A DNA stretch of 64,000 bases from Flavisolibacter tropicus (GTDB taxonomy: Bacteria > Bacteroidota > Bacteroidia > Chitinophagales > Chitinophagaceae): contig NZ_CP011390.1 of NCBI RefSeq assembly GCF_001644645.1, positions 1,860,001 through 1,924,000 of the forward strand. The letters are read 5' to 3'. Positions 1-8,380 of the stretch are shown one piece after another. The position numbers and the translations under genes were made by a program. The number at the start of each line of letters is the position of its first letter. The first letter of the stretch is position 1. The notes under the pieces were generated by a model. The model was given only the letters and a program-made list of their open reading frames with translations, had not been told where the DNA came from and did not search any database.

Positions 1-1488
1 GACGACCTGCGCATGAAATATCGCTACCTTGATCTGCGTCGTAATGCGGTGAAGCGCAACCTGGAACTACGCTATGCGGTAAACCGCGCCACACGCGACT
101 ACCTGCACCAGCAAGGTTTTATGGATATTGAAACCCCTTTCCTGATCAAGTCTACTCCGGAAGGAGCCCGCGACTTTGTAGTGCCATCCCGTATGAATGA
201 AGGTCAGTTCTATGCCCTGCCCCAGTCGCCACAGACCTTTAAGCAATTGCTGATGGTGAGTGGCTATGACCGTTACTACCAGATCGTAAAATGCTTCCGT
301 GATGAGGACCTGCGTGCCGACCGTCAGCCGGAGTTTACACAGATAGACTGTGAGATGGCCTTTGTAGAGCAGGAAGACATCCTGAACATGTTTGAAGGCC
401 TGATGAAATTCATCTTCAAAGCCGTTAAGAATATCGACTATACTGAGTCTGTAGAGCGCATGACATGGGAAGATGCCATGTGGAACTATGGTATCGACAA
501 ACCTGATATCCGTTTCGGCATGAAGGTCGCGAACCTTAAGGTTCCAGCTTCTGTATTCCTGGATAAGCAAACGCAGCTTAGCAGCTCCCCTTTAGGGGCT
601 GGGGGTAGTGGCTTCCCTGTTTTTGATAATGCAGAAACTGTAGTCGCCATTGCTGTACCCGGCGCTTCTGAGTATACGCGCAAGCAAATTGATGAACTAA
701 CGGATTGGGTAAAGCGTCCACAGATTGGCATGCAAGGCCTGGTGAATATCAAATGCAATGCAGATGGCACGTTTAAGAGCAGCGTAGACAAGTTCTTCAA
801 TGCAGACCAACTGAAGGCCATTGCTCAATATACCAATGCACAACCCGGCGATCTGATCCTGATCTTAGCTGGTGCGGAAGAAAGAACCCGTAAAGCCATT
901 AGCGAATTGCGCTTAGAGCTGGGCGAACGCTTAGGTATGCGTAAGAAAGACGAGTTCAAACTGCTGTGGGTATTAGACTTCCCGCTGTTTGAATATGCAG
1001 AAGAAGAAAACCGTTGGGTAGCGCGTCACCATCCGTTCACATCACCCAAGCCTTCACAAATTGAGGTTATGATCAACAATAACCCGGTGATTGAAAATGC
1101 AGCTGAATACCTGAAGCACCCGTATGCCAACATCAAGGCGAATGCCTATGATATGGTGTTGAATGGTAATGAAATTGGTGGTGGTTCTATTCGTATCTAC
1201 CAGCGTGAATTGCAAGAAAAAATGTTTGCTGCGCTAGGTATGTCGGATGAAGAGGCTAATCACAAGTTTGGCTTCCTGCTGGGTGCGTTTGAATACGGTG
1301 CACCACCACACGGTGGTATTGCCTTTGGCTTTGACCGTACCTGTGCTATCCTAGGCGGTAGTGAAAGCATCCGCGACTTTATTGCCTTCCCTAAAAACAA
1401 TAGCGGCCGCGATGTGATGCTAGATGCACCAAGCGCTATTGATGAAAAGCAACTGGATGAATTGCATATTAAGTTGGATAGCAAATAA
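1..1488 (+). CDS. aspS: Aspartyl-tRNA synthetase, 5'-truncated by window edge
   Basis: Charges tRNA-Asp with aspartate in the cytoplasm. The frame is open from base 1, so the N-terminal anticodon-binding domain and true start lie outside the window; the Met at base 13 is internal. Class II motif 2 is visible as [16 protein letters not shown] (about residues 95-110 counted from that Met) and motif 3 as [13 protein letters not shown] near the C-terminus, with the bacterial-type GAD insertion domain between them ([15 protein letters not shown]). Oddity: at the start of the GAD domain the segment around residues 177-199 contains SSPLGAGG, encoded by bases 583-612, which match a non-coding repeat found twice near 49.4 kb. 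A strong hairpin terminator follows. Identity is secure; the effect of the insert is unknown. Confidence 0.97.
   Translation, partial: DDLRMKYRYLDLRRNAVKRNLELRYAVNRATRDYLHQQGFMDIETPFLIKSTPEGARDFVVPSRMNEGQFYALPQSPQTFKQLLMVSGYDRYYQIVKCFRDEDLRADRQPEFTQIDCEMAFVEQEDILNMFEGLMKFIFKAVKNIDYTESVERMTWEDAMWNYGIDKPDIRFGMKVANLKVPASVFLDKQTQLSSSPLGAGGSGFPVFDNAETVVAIAVPGASEYTRKQIDELTDWVKRPQIGMQGLVNIKCNADGTFKSSVDKFFNADQLKAIAQYTNAQPGDLILILAGAEERTRKAISELRLELGERLGMRKKDEFKLLWVLDFPLFEYAEEENRWVARHHPFTSPKPSQIEVMINNNPVIENAAEYLKHPYANIKANAYDMVLNGNEIGGGSIRIYQRELQEKMFAALGMSDEEANHKFGFLLGAFEYGAPPHGGIAFGFDRTCAILGGSESIRDFIAFPKNNSGRDVMLDAPSAIDEKQLDELHIKLDSK
583..612 (+). repeat. Short GC-rich repeat inserted in frame in aspS
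   Basis: The core CTCCCCTTTAGGGG followed by CTGGGGGTA recurs at 49487-49516 (same strand) and, inverted, at 49346-49372, both non-coding. Here it is translated as part of the AspRS GAD-domain region. Confidence 0.7.
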
Positions 1489-1510
1489 GAGTATAATTAC
1501 TATAATGGGT

Positions 1511-1541
1511 ACCCGCAGTTTATAAAGCTGCGGGTATTTTT
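1511..1541 (+). terminator. Rho-independent terminator of aspS
   Basis: Stem ACCCGCAG / CTGCGGGT around a 9-base loop, followed by ATTTTTAT; 22 bases after the aspS stop. Confidence 0.85.
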
Positions 1542-1577
1542 ATAACTTTGCTTCAACATTTTCTATATAGGACCTTT

Positions 1578-1611
1578 TAGTCCTTGTGTAGTAGCTGCAC
1601 CAACAACTGAA
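1578..1611 (+). repeat. Partial copy of four-arm repeat family A
   Basis: Matches only the inner segment (TAGTCCTTGTG... CACCAACAACTGAA) of the family seen complete at 4253-4404, 7713-7863, 8505-8656 and 15007-15155; the terminal arms are missing, so this is a decayed copy. The rest of the 1542-1725 spacer shows nothing else clear. Confidence 0.55.
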
Positions 1612-1725
1612 CTTTGATTATCTTTCACTTATAACTAAATGGAATAATAAAGTCTATCCGGCCTTCATCAATCTCTAGCCCGCTGCTTGTAACACTGATG
1701 GAACTTCCAAAACATCAAAGATCAA

Positions 1726-2991
1726 ATGAGAATAACAGATTATAGTTTTCGATTTTTAGCGTTTATAATTTCTTTAAACGGAATAACTGTACTTGTACAA
1801 TCTTGCAAAAACAAAGACTCCTTATATGGAGAAGCAAAAAAACTTTATGATTATGGAGAATATTCAAAAGCATTTGAGTTGTATCATAAAGCGGCAAAGA
1901 CTGGGGACATTTCAGCAATGAATGAAATTGGATGGATGTATGAAAAGGGAGAAGGTGTAAGTAAGGATTTTCATTTGGCCATGGAGTATTACAAAAAGGC
2001 CGCAGAGCAAGGAAACTCTTCAGCTATGGCTAATATCGGATGGATGTATGATAAAGCAGAAGGTGTAAAAGAAGACAACCTAAAAGCTATCGAGTGGTAC
2101 AAAAAAGGAGTTGATGCAGGGAATGCCGATGCCATCTACAATCTTGCATGGATGTACGAAAATGGCGAAGGTGTAAATGTAGACCTCCAAAGAGCAATGG
2201 AGTATTATCAACAAGCAGCACAAGCAGGAAATGCTAATGCTATGAATAGTCTAGGATGGATGTATGAGAACGGTGAGGGAGTGAATGTAGATTACCAAAA
2301 GGCTATGCAATGGTATGAAAAAGCAGCTCTCCTTGGGGTTTCTGATGCTACATTTAATATGGGATATATGTATGAGAAAGGTGAAGGCGTAAATATAGAT
2401 TACCACAAAGCTATGAACTTGTACCAAAAGGCGTATAAAGATGGCAACGCACGGGCAATGAACAATATAGGGTGGCTTTATCATAAAGGCTTGGGGGTTG
2501 ATAAAGATGCCCAAAAAGCTATAGAATGGTACAAAAAATCAGCGGATGTTGGCTATAATATTGCTTTTTACAATCTGGGATGGATGTTTCAGCATGGTGA
2601 AGGAGTCGCAGTTGACTATCTAACAGCCATGAAATGGTATCAAAAAGCAGCGTCAGCTAATAATGCTCAAGCTTTAAATAATATTGGATGGATGCATGAA
2701 AAAGGTGAAGGAGTCAGTATAGATTACCAAAATGCGATGCAGTCATATGAAAAGGCCGCTACGCTAGGCAGCAGTGATGCCATGAACAACTTAGGATGGA
2801 TGTACCAAAATGGAGAAGGGGTAATAACTGATTATCAAAAAGCAAGGGAGTGGTATCAAAAGGCCGCAGATGCTGGAAGTGCTGATGCGATGAACAATCT
2901 AGCATTAATGTATGAAACGGGAATTGGATTGAAAAAGGATATGAAAAAAGCAGCAGAGTGGCACAAAAAGTCAGAGGACTCAAAAAAATGA
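1726..2991 (+). CDS. Sel1-repeat (TPR-like) putative lipoprotein
   Basis: A 421-residue protein made of a short hydrophobic leader ending in a Cys near residue 27 (VLVQSC, an imperfect lipobox), one degenerate helix pair, then ten consecutive 36-residue Sel1 repeats of the form AMNNLGWMYENGEGV..DYQKAMEWYQKAA..GNAD running to the C-terminus with no indels in the period. Sel1 repeats build an alpha-solenoid used as a protein-interaction scaffold; in bacteria they occur in envelope stress, secretion and host-interaction proteins. Partner unknown. The even period and repeat similarity suggest recent internal expansion. It is the first gene of the accessory stretch, and a palindromic repeat (3029-3202) lies directly downstream. 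Confidence 0.85.
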   Translation: MRITDYSFRFLAFIISLNGITVLVQSCKNKDSLYGEAKKLYDYGEYSKAFELYHKAAKTGDISAMNEIGWMYEKGEGVSKDFHLAMEYYKKAAEQGNSSAMANIGWMYDKAEGVKEDNLKAIEWYKKGVDAGNADAIYNLAWMYENGEGVNVDLQRAMEYYQQAAQAGNANAMNSLGWMYENGEGVNVDYQKAMQWYEKAALLGVSDATFNMGYMYEKGEGVNIDYHKAMNLYQKAYKDGNARAMNNIGWLYHKGLGVDKDAQKAIEWYKKSADVGYNIAFYNLGWMFQHGEGVAVDYLTAMKWYQKAASANNAQALNNIGWMHEKGEGVSIDYQNAMQSYEKAATLGSSDAMNNLGWMYQNGEGVITDYQKAREWYQKAADAGSADAMNNLALMYETGIGLKKDMKKAAEWHKKSEDSKK

Positions 2992-3028
2992 CGAAATGAA
3001 ATTTAGGGCCTAAGCGGGGTCTTCCACT

Positions 3029-3202
3029 CGTTGCCGTTGGTCGCCGACCAACGGTTCTTGTTTTAAATGAATATCTGGTAAAACAAAAGCGCCATCTGAG
3101 AAATTATCCCAACAGACAATAACAACACTTTCATTCAACGCCTTGCATACTTTCGAAATAGGTGAACCGTTGGTCGGCGACCAACGGCAACCAACGGCAA
3201 CG
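3029..3202. repeat. Inverted repeat with self-palindromic arms (family D)
   Basis: Arm 3029-3057 and arm 3164-3192 are reverse complements over 28 of 29 bases; each arm is itself nearly palindromic (CCGTTGGTCG ... CGACCAACGG). The right arm is followed by a second CCAACGGCAACG unit. Total span about 165-174 bp, sitting just after the Sel1 gene. No gene inside. Confidence 0.75.
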
Positions 3203-3467
3203 AATAGGCAGTTTTATTGGTCTCCCGCCGGGCACCTATTCGTGGTCCACCCAGAGTGTAACCACTAATTTGGCCGATTATCCTAGCACAACCCGTGTCC
3301 CGGACGGTTTTAAGGCTTACTGGTCTTACCTCTCATTCAGCTTCGGGTACTCTGGTTGTTCCTCCGGGTGTCGACTGCATTATAAAAGGGATCGTTTTTT
3401 GATCGGTATTGATAGTGTCTAAAATTCTTCCTAAGTAGTAAGCCAATCAGGTAAGACCGGTTAAAAC
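3203..3467. other. Intergenic, no convincing gene
   Basis: An 86-codon open frame spans 3162-3422 but starts inside the family D repeat and has no family resemblance that I recognise; fragments such as GTYSWSTQSVTT are reminiscent of secreted repeat proteins, so a decayed gene remnant is possible. Nothing else is supported. Confidence 0.4.
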
Positions 3468-4190
3468 CTAACGCAGGTATTTTCTCTTTATGCTTACCAG
3501 TTGGAATTTAATGCTATCATAGATCAAGGCGCTTATCAATGTTATCACAGACAATAACAGGATTTTTATTCCGATAACCAAATAGCCATAGCCCCCGGTT
3601 ATACCGCCTAAAAAGAAAAAGAAGATGATGGTAAGACGTAGTTTGATGGAAGCAATGAGTTTTTTCTGTTGTTCCTCTTTTTTGTAAAAGAAAAGTTGAG
3701 ACAGCTCGATGCCCAAATCGGTAAACAGTCCAGTCAGGTGCGTGGTTCGAACAACAGAGTTGGACAGTGATGTAACTAAGGCATTTTGAAGACCCATGGA
3801 AAACAAAAGCAGACAAGCAACTATATTGACCTTTGCATGAATAGTGGCTGGATGGAGAAAAGCAATAAACGCCAGAATGGAAATTTCCATTAGAACTGGA
3901 ATCGTGTTGATAAAGCGTTCGTTCACTTTGGAAATCACCTCCAACAGGAGATTAGAGAAAAAAGCGCCAAACAAAAAGGCCAAGATGAATAACAAATAAA
4001 CAACTGCCTGGTCAAAGTTCTTATTTACCATTTCATCAGCGAAAAAAGCAAAGTGCCCGGTTACGTTGGTTGTCAGTCGCTGCACAGCAAATAACCCACT
4101 GACATTAACGATGCCAGCGACAAAGGATAACAAAGAAGCGAGCTTTAAATTATGCGTTAATGTTCTGCTCTTTCCCCGGTGCCTGAACAT
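3468..4190 (-). CDS. DUF1275 (YoaK) family membrane protein
   Basis: A 240-residue integral membrane protein with about six hydrophobic segments. The N-terminal part LLSFVAGIVNVSGLFAVQRL..NVTGHFA is the typical YoaK/DUF1275 opening (gain of a G-x-x-D/N and TGH motif), and FSMGLQNALVTSLSNSVVRT with THLTGLFTDLG matches the second conserved block of the family. Function of the family is unknown; a small-molecule transporter is often supposed. It is the only minus-strand gene in the first 15 kb and faces away from the YegP-like gene, with a family A repeat in the 405-bp gap between them. Assignment to the family is good; role is not inferable. Confidence 0.85.
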   Translation of the reverse strand: MFRHRGKSRTLTHNLKLASLLSFVAGIVNVSGLFAVQRLTTNVTGHFAFFADEMVNKNFDQAVVYLLFILAFLFGAFFSNLLLEVISKVNERFINTIPVLMEISILAFIAFLHPATIHAKVNIVACLLLFSMGLQNALVTSLSNSVVRTTHLTGLFTDLGIELSQLFFYKKEEQQKKLIASIKLRLTIIFFFFLGGITGGYGYLVIGIKILLLSVITLISALIYDSIKFQLVSIKRKYLR

Positions 4191-4252
4191 ACTACTTTAA
4201 AATGAACGCAAAGATAACTAATAGTACCGCTGCGCCTAATCGTTGCACTCTT

Positions 4253-4404
4253 TACGCCGTTGTTGGTGTTCCTCTTGGCCCATGTGCGGCAGCTGCACCA
4301 ACAACTGAACGTAGTAGAGAGGTTCTGCTATAAGTTGTTTATCTTCAACCGTGTTGTTGGTGGGCTTAACACATAACCTTCACCTCAACACCAACAACGG
4401 CGTA
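4253..4404 (+). repeat. Family A four-arm repeat, most intact copy
   Basis: A 152-bp element with perfect 18-bp terminal inverted repeats TACGCCGTTGTTGGTGTT. The 10-mer GTTGTTGGTG occurs four times in alternating orientation: 4259-4268 (+), 4296-4305 (-), 4353-4362 (+), 4389-4398 (-), so it can fold either as one nested stem or as two side-by-side hairpins. No obvious target duplication. No coding capacity. Confidence 0.85.
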
Positions 4405-4595
4405 GTTCAGCTTTTGTGGATTTGTTCGTCTTCAGTTTCTCAATTTAGCATTGGTATCGGGTGTACTTTTGCTCAAGTCATAAGCAAGAAGACACAACAG
4501 ACGGTTTTACAGTCACTGGAACCTTGAGCAAAACTACTGAGCAGCACGACACATTACCCTGCACGACATTTTATAACTTCAAAATAGAAATTACT

Positions 4596-4928
4596 ATGGG
4601 AAAGTTTGTAATTACAAAACGTAGCAACGGCGAGTATCAGTTTAATTTAAAAGCCGGTAACGGACAGACCATTCTTAGCAGCGAAGGCTATTCTTCAAAA
4701 GCGGGTTGCGACAATGGCATTGACTCGGTGCGGAAAAATTCACAGGACGACAGCAAGTATGACCACAAGGTATCTTCTAACGGTAAATATTACTTCAACT
4801 TAAAAGCGACAAACGGGCAAATCATCGGCACAAGTGAAATGTATGAAAGTGTAAGCAGCAGGGACAACGGCATTGCATCTGTAAAAACGAATGCTCCTGA
4901 CGCAACTGTTGACGAACAGACAACATAA
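4596..4928 (+). CDS. YegP-family (DUF1508) protein
   Basis: A 110-residue protein from the ATG at 4596; a longer frame back to 4461 adds a non-homologous leader and is not preferred, since MGKFVITKRSNGEYQFNLKA is the canonical family start. Two tandem DUF1508 units are visible: GEYQFNLKAGNGQTILSSEGY..K..CDNGIDSVRKN (residues 9-50) and GKYYFNLKATNGQIIGTSEMY..V..RDNGIASVKTN (58-100). The fold is a small beta-sheet dimer; the biological role is unknown although the family is widespread and sometimes stress-induced. It lies between a family A repeat (5') and a family B repeat (3'), so it looks like a one-gene cassette. Confidence 0.9.
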   Translation: MGKFVITKRSNGEYQFNLKAGNGQTILSSEGYSSKAGCDNGIDSVRKNSQDDSKYDHKVSSNGKYYFNLKATNGQIIGTSEMYESVSSRDNGIASVKTNAPDATVDEQTT

Positions 4929-5036
4929 CAACACTAATGGTTTTTAGTATGACAGCGAAGTATGGCACATTACTGGGGTTTGCTGCTATGCTGGCTGATA
5001 GCGAATAAAAAATCATCTTTTTATTCCATTTAACTG

Positions 5037-5193
5037 GCGCAAGTATGCAGGGCAAGCCATTGAGCGTGGGGTACTTGTGCCGCACTGTTAGTAATGTTTT
5101 AGCTTAGATGCTTTTCGTCGTTTACAGTAGAGGTAGTACCTGTCCTTTGTCCCGGCACAAGTACGCTTAGCGGCAATGGGCTTGGCTGCATAC
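5037..5193. repeat. Family B inverted repeat
   Basis: Outer arm GTATGCAG (5043-5050) pairs with CTGCATAC (5186-5193), CAAGCCATTG (5053-5062) with CAATGGGCTTG (5174-5184, one-base bulge), and GTACTTGTGCCG (5071-5082) with CGGCACAAGTAC (5153-5164, perfect). Second full copy at 58503-58640 and a half copy at 56797-56848. Lies about 110 bp after the YegP-like gene. Confidence 0.75.
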
Positions 5194-5428
5194 TCATATC
5201 ATTGCAAAAGATTATTTTTCATTATAGCAACAAAGCAATTAAGTAACCAGTACGCATACTAAACAAGCATCGCTATGTTGAGCGCAAGGCCTCCCTTAAT
5301 TGCTTTTTCTTTTAAAGCCTGAACAGTACTTAAAGGTAGCCGCCTTACAGAGCTGCTAACCTTGTATAAAATATGAGAGAAGGCTACTAAAGAAAACGTT
5401 GCTGCGTATTCATTTTTAAAATTCAGGT

Positions 5429-6499
5429 ATGGATTTATTGAAGTATGGTATTGGTATAGACATGGCCATGGACAGCTTTGATGTTTGTTTAAGTGTAATT
5501 GACCGCCAGCAGCACGTTATCATTCAAGCACGCAGCAGTTTTAGTAATGACAAAACAGGGTTTGATCGTTTCGATGCCTGGTGTACGAAACACAAGAAGC
5601 TCCCTTTGCCGACGGTTTATTTAATGGAAGCAACGGGGGTCTATTATGAGCAGCTGGCCTGGTACCTGCACACCAAAGCATACGATCTCTCCGTTGTGCT
5701 TCCCAACAAAGCCCGGAAATATAAAGAGTCGCTGGGCCTGAAATCAAAAACCGATCGTATTGATGCCAAAGGCCTTGCCCAAATGGCCTGCGAACAACAG
5801 TGCAGCCGGTGGCAACCCTTATCGGCCAACATTTACCGGCTGCGATTGGTGACCCGGCAGATTCAAAACCTTACCGAGCAAGCCATCGCGCTGTCCAATC
5901 AGTTGCACGCCCTGCAGCATGGCATGTTCCGCGATAAAGACCTGGAGAAGATGCTGCAAAAGCAACTAGTGGTTCTAAAAAAGAACAAAGCGTCACTTAA
6001 AACAAAAGTGCAGGCACTTATCGATGCTGATCCGGCCTTAAAACAAAAATTTGAAAAGATCGGGAGCATCAAAGGACTGGGCTGCCAAAGCCTGGCCGTA
6101 ATTGTAGCAGAGACCAATGGTTTTGCGGCTTTTGAAAGTGCGGGGCAACTGGTCAGTTATGCAGGCTATGATGTAGTGGCCAACGACTCCGGTAAGCGGG
6201 TAGGTAAAACAAAAATATCCAAGAAGGGCAATAGCCGGATCCGGAGGTGCTTGCATTTTCCGGCTTTTAATATGATTAAATATGAAGTGGGTGTTTTTAA
6301 AAACCTCTATCAAAGGGTGTATGAAAGAAGTAAGCTGAAAATGAAAGCGTATACAGCGGTACAGAAAAAACTGCTTATGATCATCTATGCACTTTGGAAA
6401 AACAACGAAGCTTTTATCGATAAGATACCGGGGCCAGCATTAGGCGATACAGCCGCAGCGCCTTCGGTGGCATTGGTTGGGCAAGGGACAAAAAATTAG
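5429..6499 (+). CDS. IS110-family transposase (DEDD/serine recombinase)
   Basis: A 356-residue transposase of full family length. The RuvC-like DEDD_Tnp_IS110 domain has Asp11 (GIDMAMDSFDV), Glu67 (MEATGVYYE) and Asp109/Asp112 (KTDRIDAKGLA), matching the expected DEDD set. A coiled-coil middle (about 140-210) leads to the Transposase_20 domain with GSIKGLGCQSLAVIVAE and SYAGYDVVANDSGKRVGK; Ser254 in NDSG is the likely catalytic serine. IS110 enzymes cut and paste double-stranded circles guided by a bridge RNA made from the element's non-coding end. All catalytic residues are present, so it may be active. The next ORF (6602) starts right at the presumed right end and seems to have lost its 5' part. 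Confidence 0.95.
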   Translation: MDLLKYGIGIDMAMDSFDVCLSVIDRQQHVIIQARSSFSNDKTGFDRFDAWCTKHKKLPLPTVYLMEATGVYYEQLAWYLHTKAYDLSVVLPNKARKYKESLGLKSKTDRIDAKGLAQMACEQQCSRWQPLSANIYRLRLVTRQIQNLTEQAIALSNQLHALQHGMFRDKDLEKMLQKQLVVLKKNKASLKTKVQALIDADPALKQKFEKIGSIKGLGCQSLAVIVAETNGFAAFESAGQLVSYAGYDVVANDSGKRVGKTKISKKGNSRIRRCLHFPAFNMIKYEVGVFKNLYQRVYERSKLKMKAYTAVQKKLLMIIYALWKNNEAFIDKIPGPALGDTAAAPSVALVGQGTKN

Positions 6500-6521
6500 C
6501 CCGGGCAAACGCCTGGGCTAA
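6496..6521 (+). terminator. Hairpin overlapping the IS110 transposase stop
   Basis: TTAGCCCGGGC / GCCTGGGCTAA, 11-bp stem with one G-T pair and a 4-base loop; it overlaps the stop codon. No T-run follows, so it may be an RNA structure of the element's right end rather than a terminator. Confidence 0.5.
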
Positions 6522-6601
6522 ACAAGATAGACAGCCATCGAAGTATCGGCAGATGTCTTCTTTAAGAAAACAAAGGTATTAAAAATTAGTGCCTGAATAA
6601 T

Positions 6602-6979
6602 TTGGTTTTCTTGACAGTACCTTGCGCCAGATTGAGGGTATTTGGAGATGAACCACTGCCCACGACAATTGTTCATTCATCAAATGACGAAGCAATTATT
6701 GCACAGTGGGTATATGGTGAAAAAGAAAGTGAGAATGCGCTGCAAACTGTTGATTTTCCAGCATTGAATTGGAACTTCAATTTAGTAATTAAATTCTGTT
6801 CACCAGAACAGTATCTGTTTGATGCAACTATCGATGGAAGAAGTTTAGTTGCAAAAGATGATGGCACTTTCTTTTTGAAAATGAATCTATCGACGAGGGA
6901 ATATCAAGTCTTTTCCACTTTTTATGAGCCAGGCAGCCAGACAAGATTTATTCTTTATAAGCTATTGAGAACCAATTAG
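6602..6979 (+). CDS. Hypothetical protein, probably 5'-truncated by IS110
   Basis: An open frame of 125 codons beginning at a TTG with no plausible upstream start: an in-frame stop lies at 6587-6589, inside or at the edge of the IS110 right end. Residues from about 25 on (SSNDEAIIAQWVYGEKES..VDFPALNWNFNLVIKFCSPEQYLFDATIDGRSL) look like an ordinary folded globular protein, but I recognise no family. The simplest reading is the 3' remnant of a larger gene into which the IS element was inserted. It is followed within a few bases by a family C structured repeat (6982-7122). The start and expression are doubtful. Confidence 0.5.
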   Translation: MVFLTVPCARLRVFGDEPLPTTIVHSSNDEAIIAQWVYGEKESENALQTVDFPALNWNFNLVIKFCSPEQYLFDATIDGRSLVAKDDGTFFLKMNLSTREYQVFSTFYEPGSQTRFILYKLLRTN

Positions 6980-6981
6980 CC

Positions 6982-7122
6982 TGCAGCCAACAGCTTTTTA
7001 CTGCAATAGTGGCAAGTGAACATATTTTGAACAACAACTATTCTATTTTACTTTAGTGCAAGCGTGAACCTGAAATGCAAAGAATGCCACCACTGACAGC
7101 AACAAGTTCTCCGTTATCGGCA
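6982..7122 (+). repeat. Family C structured spacer ending in CCGTTATCGG
   Basis: Shares CTGCAGC.AACAG, ACTGCAATAG, TTGAACA and a TTCTA..TTA.TTTAG tract with the spacer at 9328-9480. TAGTGGCA/TGCCACCA and GCCAAC/GTTATCGGC can pair. The 3' end CCGTTATCGG (7111-7120) stops 9 bases before the next ATG, as attC-like cassette junctions do. Confidence 0.5.
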
Positions 7123-7129
7123 ACTTAAT

Positions 7130-7690
7130 ATGACAACTACATTATTTGGATTTATTGTTTTAGCCTGTACTGTAATTGGCTGCACTGACAGCTACTCTCA
7201 TAGTGCGCTCACCCAACAAACGTGGGTTGATACAACGGCATTTCCCAAAAAGCCATTTTCCAAAGTAGTTCTGTTTGTTTTAGATTCAACTGCACGCACT
7301 ACCATTTCTACTGCATCGGAAGGAACAATCCAAGACACGACTAAGGTTGAATACAGAGGTGGCGGCTACACCTTTGTCAGTAAAGCAGGTATTCCTAAGA
7401 CAAGTGAACACAAGACCTATACATTGGACTCGCTACAAGTGCAAGCTTTAGTAACCCAACTTAAGCAGCGGCCCTGCAAAAGTGATTTGGTCGCTGATAA
7501 AAACTGTTCGCCTACCTACCAACATGTATACGTGTTTTACAATCAACAACAGCAACCCATTGCTCAAGTACATGTGTGTTTTAGCTGCGAAAAAGCAGCT
7601 TTTTTACCCGATGTAGAATATATGTGCGATTTTGACAATAAGGCTGATTTTACTGCATTCAAAGCCCTTACAAACCACATCAGTCGCTAA
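7130..7690 (+). CDS. Putative lipoprotein of unknown function
   Basis: A 186-residue protein with a signal peptide and lipobox (LACTVIGC, Cys18), so a lipid-anchored periplasmic or outer-membrane protein. The mature part is mixed alpha/beta with four Cys in the second half (RPCKSDLVADKNC, CFSCEKAAF, YMCDF), possibly disulfide-bonded or metal-binding. No domain recognised. The gene starts 9 bases after the end of a family C fold and is followed after 22 bases by a family A repeat, so it is bounded on both sides by structured repeats in the manner of a gene cassette. Confidence 0.75.
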   Translation: MTTTLFGFIVLACTVIGCTDSYSHSALTQQTWVDTTAFPKKPFSKVVLFVLDSTARTTISTASEGTIQDTTKVEYRGGGYTFVSKAGIPKTSEHKTYTLDSLQVQALVTQLKQRPCKSDLVADKNCSPTYQHVYVFYNQQQQPIAQVHVCFSCEKAAFLPDVEYMCDFDNKADFTAFKALTNHISR

Positions 7691-7712
7691 GTGCAACAGA
7701 AACCTTCTATCT

Positions 7713-7863
7713 AACCCCGTTGTCGGTGTTTATTTTAGCCTTTTCACTGCTACTGCACCAACAACTGAAAAAAGTAGAGATGTCCCGCCATAAGTTGTTT
7801 TTCTTCAACTATATTGCTTGCGGATTAATTACATAGCCCTAGACTCACACAAACAACGGCGTA
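7713..7863 (+). repeat. Family A four-arm repeat, copy 2
   Basis: 151 bp; left end AACCCCGTTGTCGGTGTT and right end CAAACAACGGCGTA, both diverged from the 4253 copy; inner CACCAACAACTGAA...ATAAGTTGTTT...CTTCAAC...ACATAGCC conserved. Same orientation as the other copies. The remaining 7864-8039 stretch is the long AT-rich leader of the RRM gene. Confidence 0.75.
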
Positions 7864-8039
7864 AAATCTATTCTTTGTGACATAATTGGCTGTATATATG
7901 GAAAGAAAGCCTACCTTCATCTTGTTAGTTTGAGCCTCGCATTAGTATTCATTAATTATTCTGCTTAGCAATCTGCATCTTAGTTAGTTTCTTACTGCTT
8001 GCTTTTCTCAATCTTTTTGACAATTATTAATTTTTAAAA

Positions 8040-8354
8040 ATGAACATTTTCGTTTCAAACTTAAGCTTCAACATTCAGGATGAAGACTTAAGAGATTTTT
8101 TTGCTGAATATGGTGAAGTAGCTTCTGCCAAGATAGTGATGGATAAAATGACAAACCGCTCCCGTGGATTTGGTTTTGTTGAAATGGCTGATGATGAAGC
8201 TGCTAAAAAGGCTATTGCCGAATTAGATGGCGCTACAGTTGAAGGCAGAGCCATTAAAGTAATGGAAGCCAAACCAAAAGAAGCCCGTCCTGCTCGCGAC
8301 TTTAATCCCTTCCGCCCCAATAAAGGGAGTGGTTACAATAAAAATAGATATTAA
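8040..8354 (+). CDS. RRM-domain RNA-binding protein (Rbp-type)
   Basis: A 104-residue single RRM protein with RNP2 IFVSNL at residues 3-8 and RNP1 RGFGFVEM at 42-49, followed by a basic, Arg/Pro/Gly-rich tail (RPARDFNPFRPNKGSGYNKNRY). Such small RRM proteins in Bacteroidota and cyanobacteria bind single-stranded RNA and act as RNA chaperones, often in cold or stress responses and as global post-transcriptional regulators. Nearly 180 bp of AT-rich leader precede it, suggesting 5'-UTR control as for cold-shock type genes. It has its own terminator and lies between two family A repeats in the same orientation. Confidence 0.95.
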   Translation: MNIFVSNLSFNIQDEDLRDFFAEYGEVASAKIVMDKMTNRSRGFGFVEMADDEAAKKAIAELDGATVEGRAIKVMEAKPKEARPARDFNPFRPNKGSGYNKNRY

Positions 8355-8380
8355 TAGCTCTCTTCTACAATTTCTGAAAA

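Larger units (their letters stand above)
5317..6597 (+). mobile_element. IS110-family insertion sequence (ends tentative)
   Basis: Transposase at 5429-6499. IS110 elements lack terminal inverted repeats, so ends cannot be read directly. The heptamer GCCTGAA occurs at 5317-5323 and 6591-6597, on both sides, and could mark the duplicated core/flank; this is a guess. The non-coding left part (up to 5428) contains GTAGCC (5336-5341) pairing with GGCTAC (5382-5387) and could encode the bridge RNA known for this family. Confidence 0.5.

Noticed and set aside
1726..2991. DNA tandem repeat or CRISPR-like array
   Set aside because: The periodicity is 108 bases and is explained by Sel1 protein repeats in one open frame.
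3162..3422. 86-codon open frame
   Set aside because: Starts inside a palindromic repeat, composition atypical, no recognisable domain; kept only as possible gene remnant.
3740..3755. GGTTCGAAC resembling a tRNA T-loop
   Set aside because: Inside the DUF1275 coding sequence, with no cloverleaf around it.
5273..5320. Tiny open frame upstream of the IS110 element, as possible 5' part of the disrupted gene at 6602
   Set aside because: Does not join in frame with the 6602 ORF when the element is removed at the GCCTGAA repeats.
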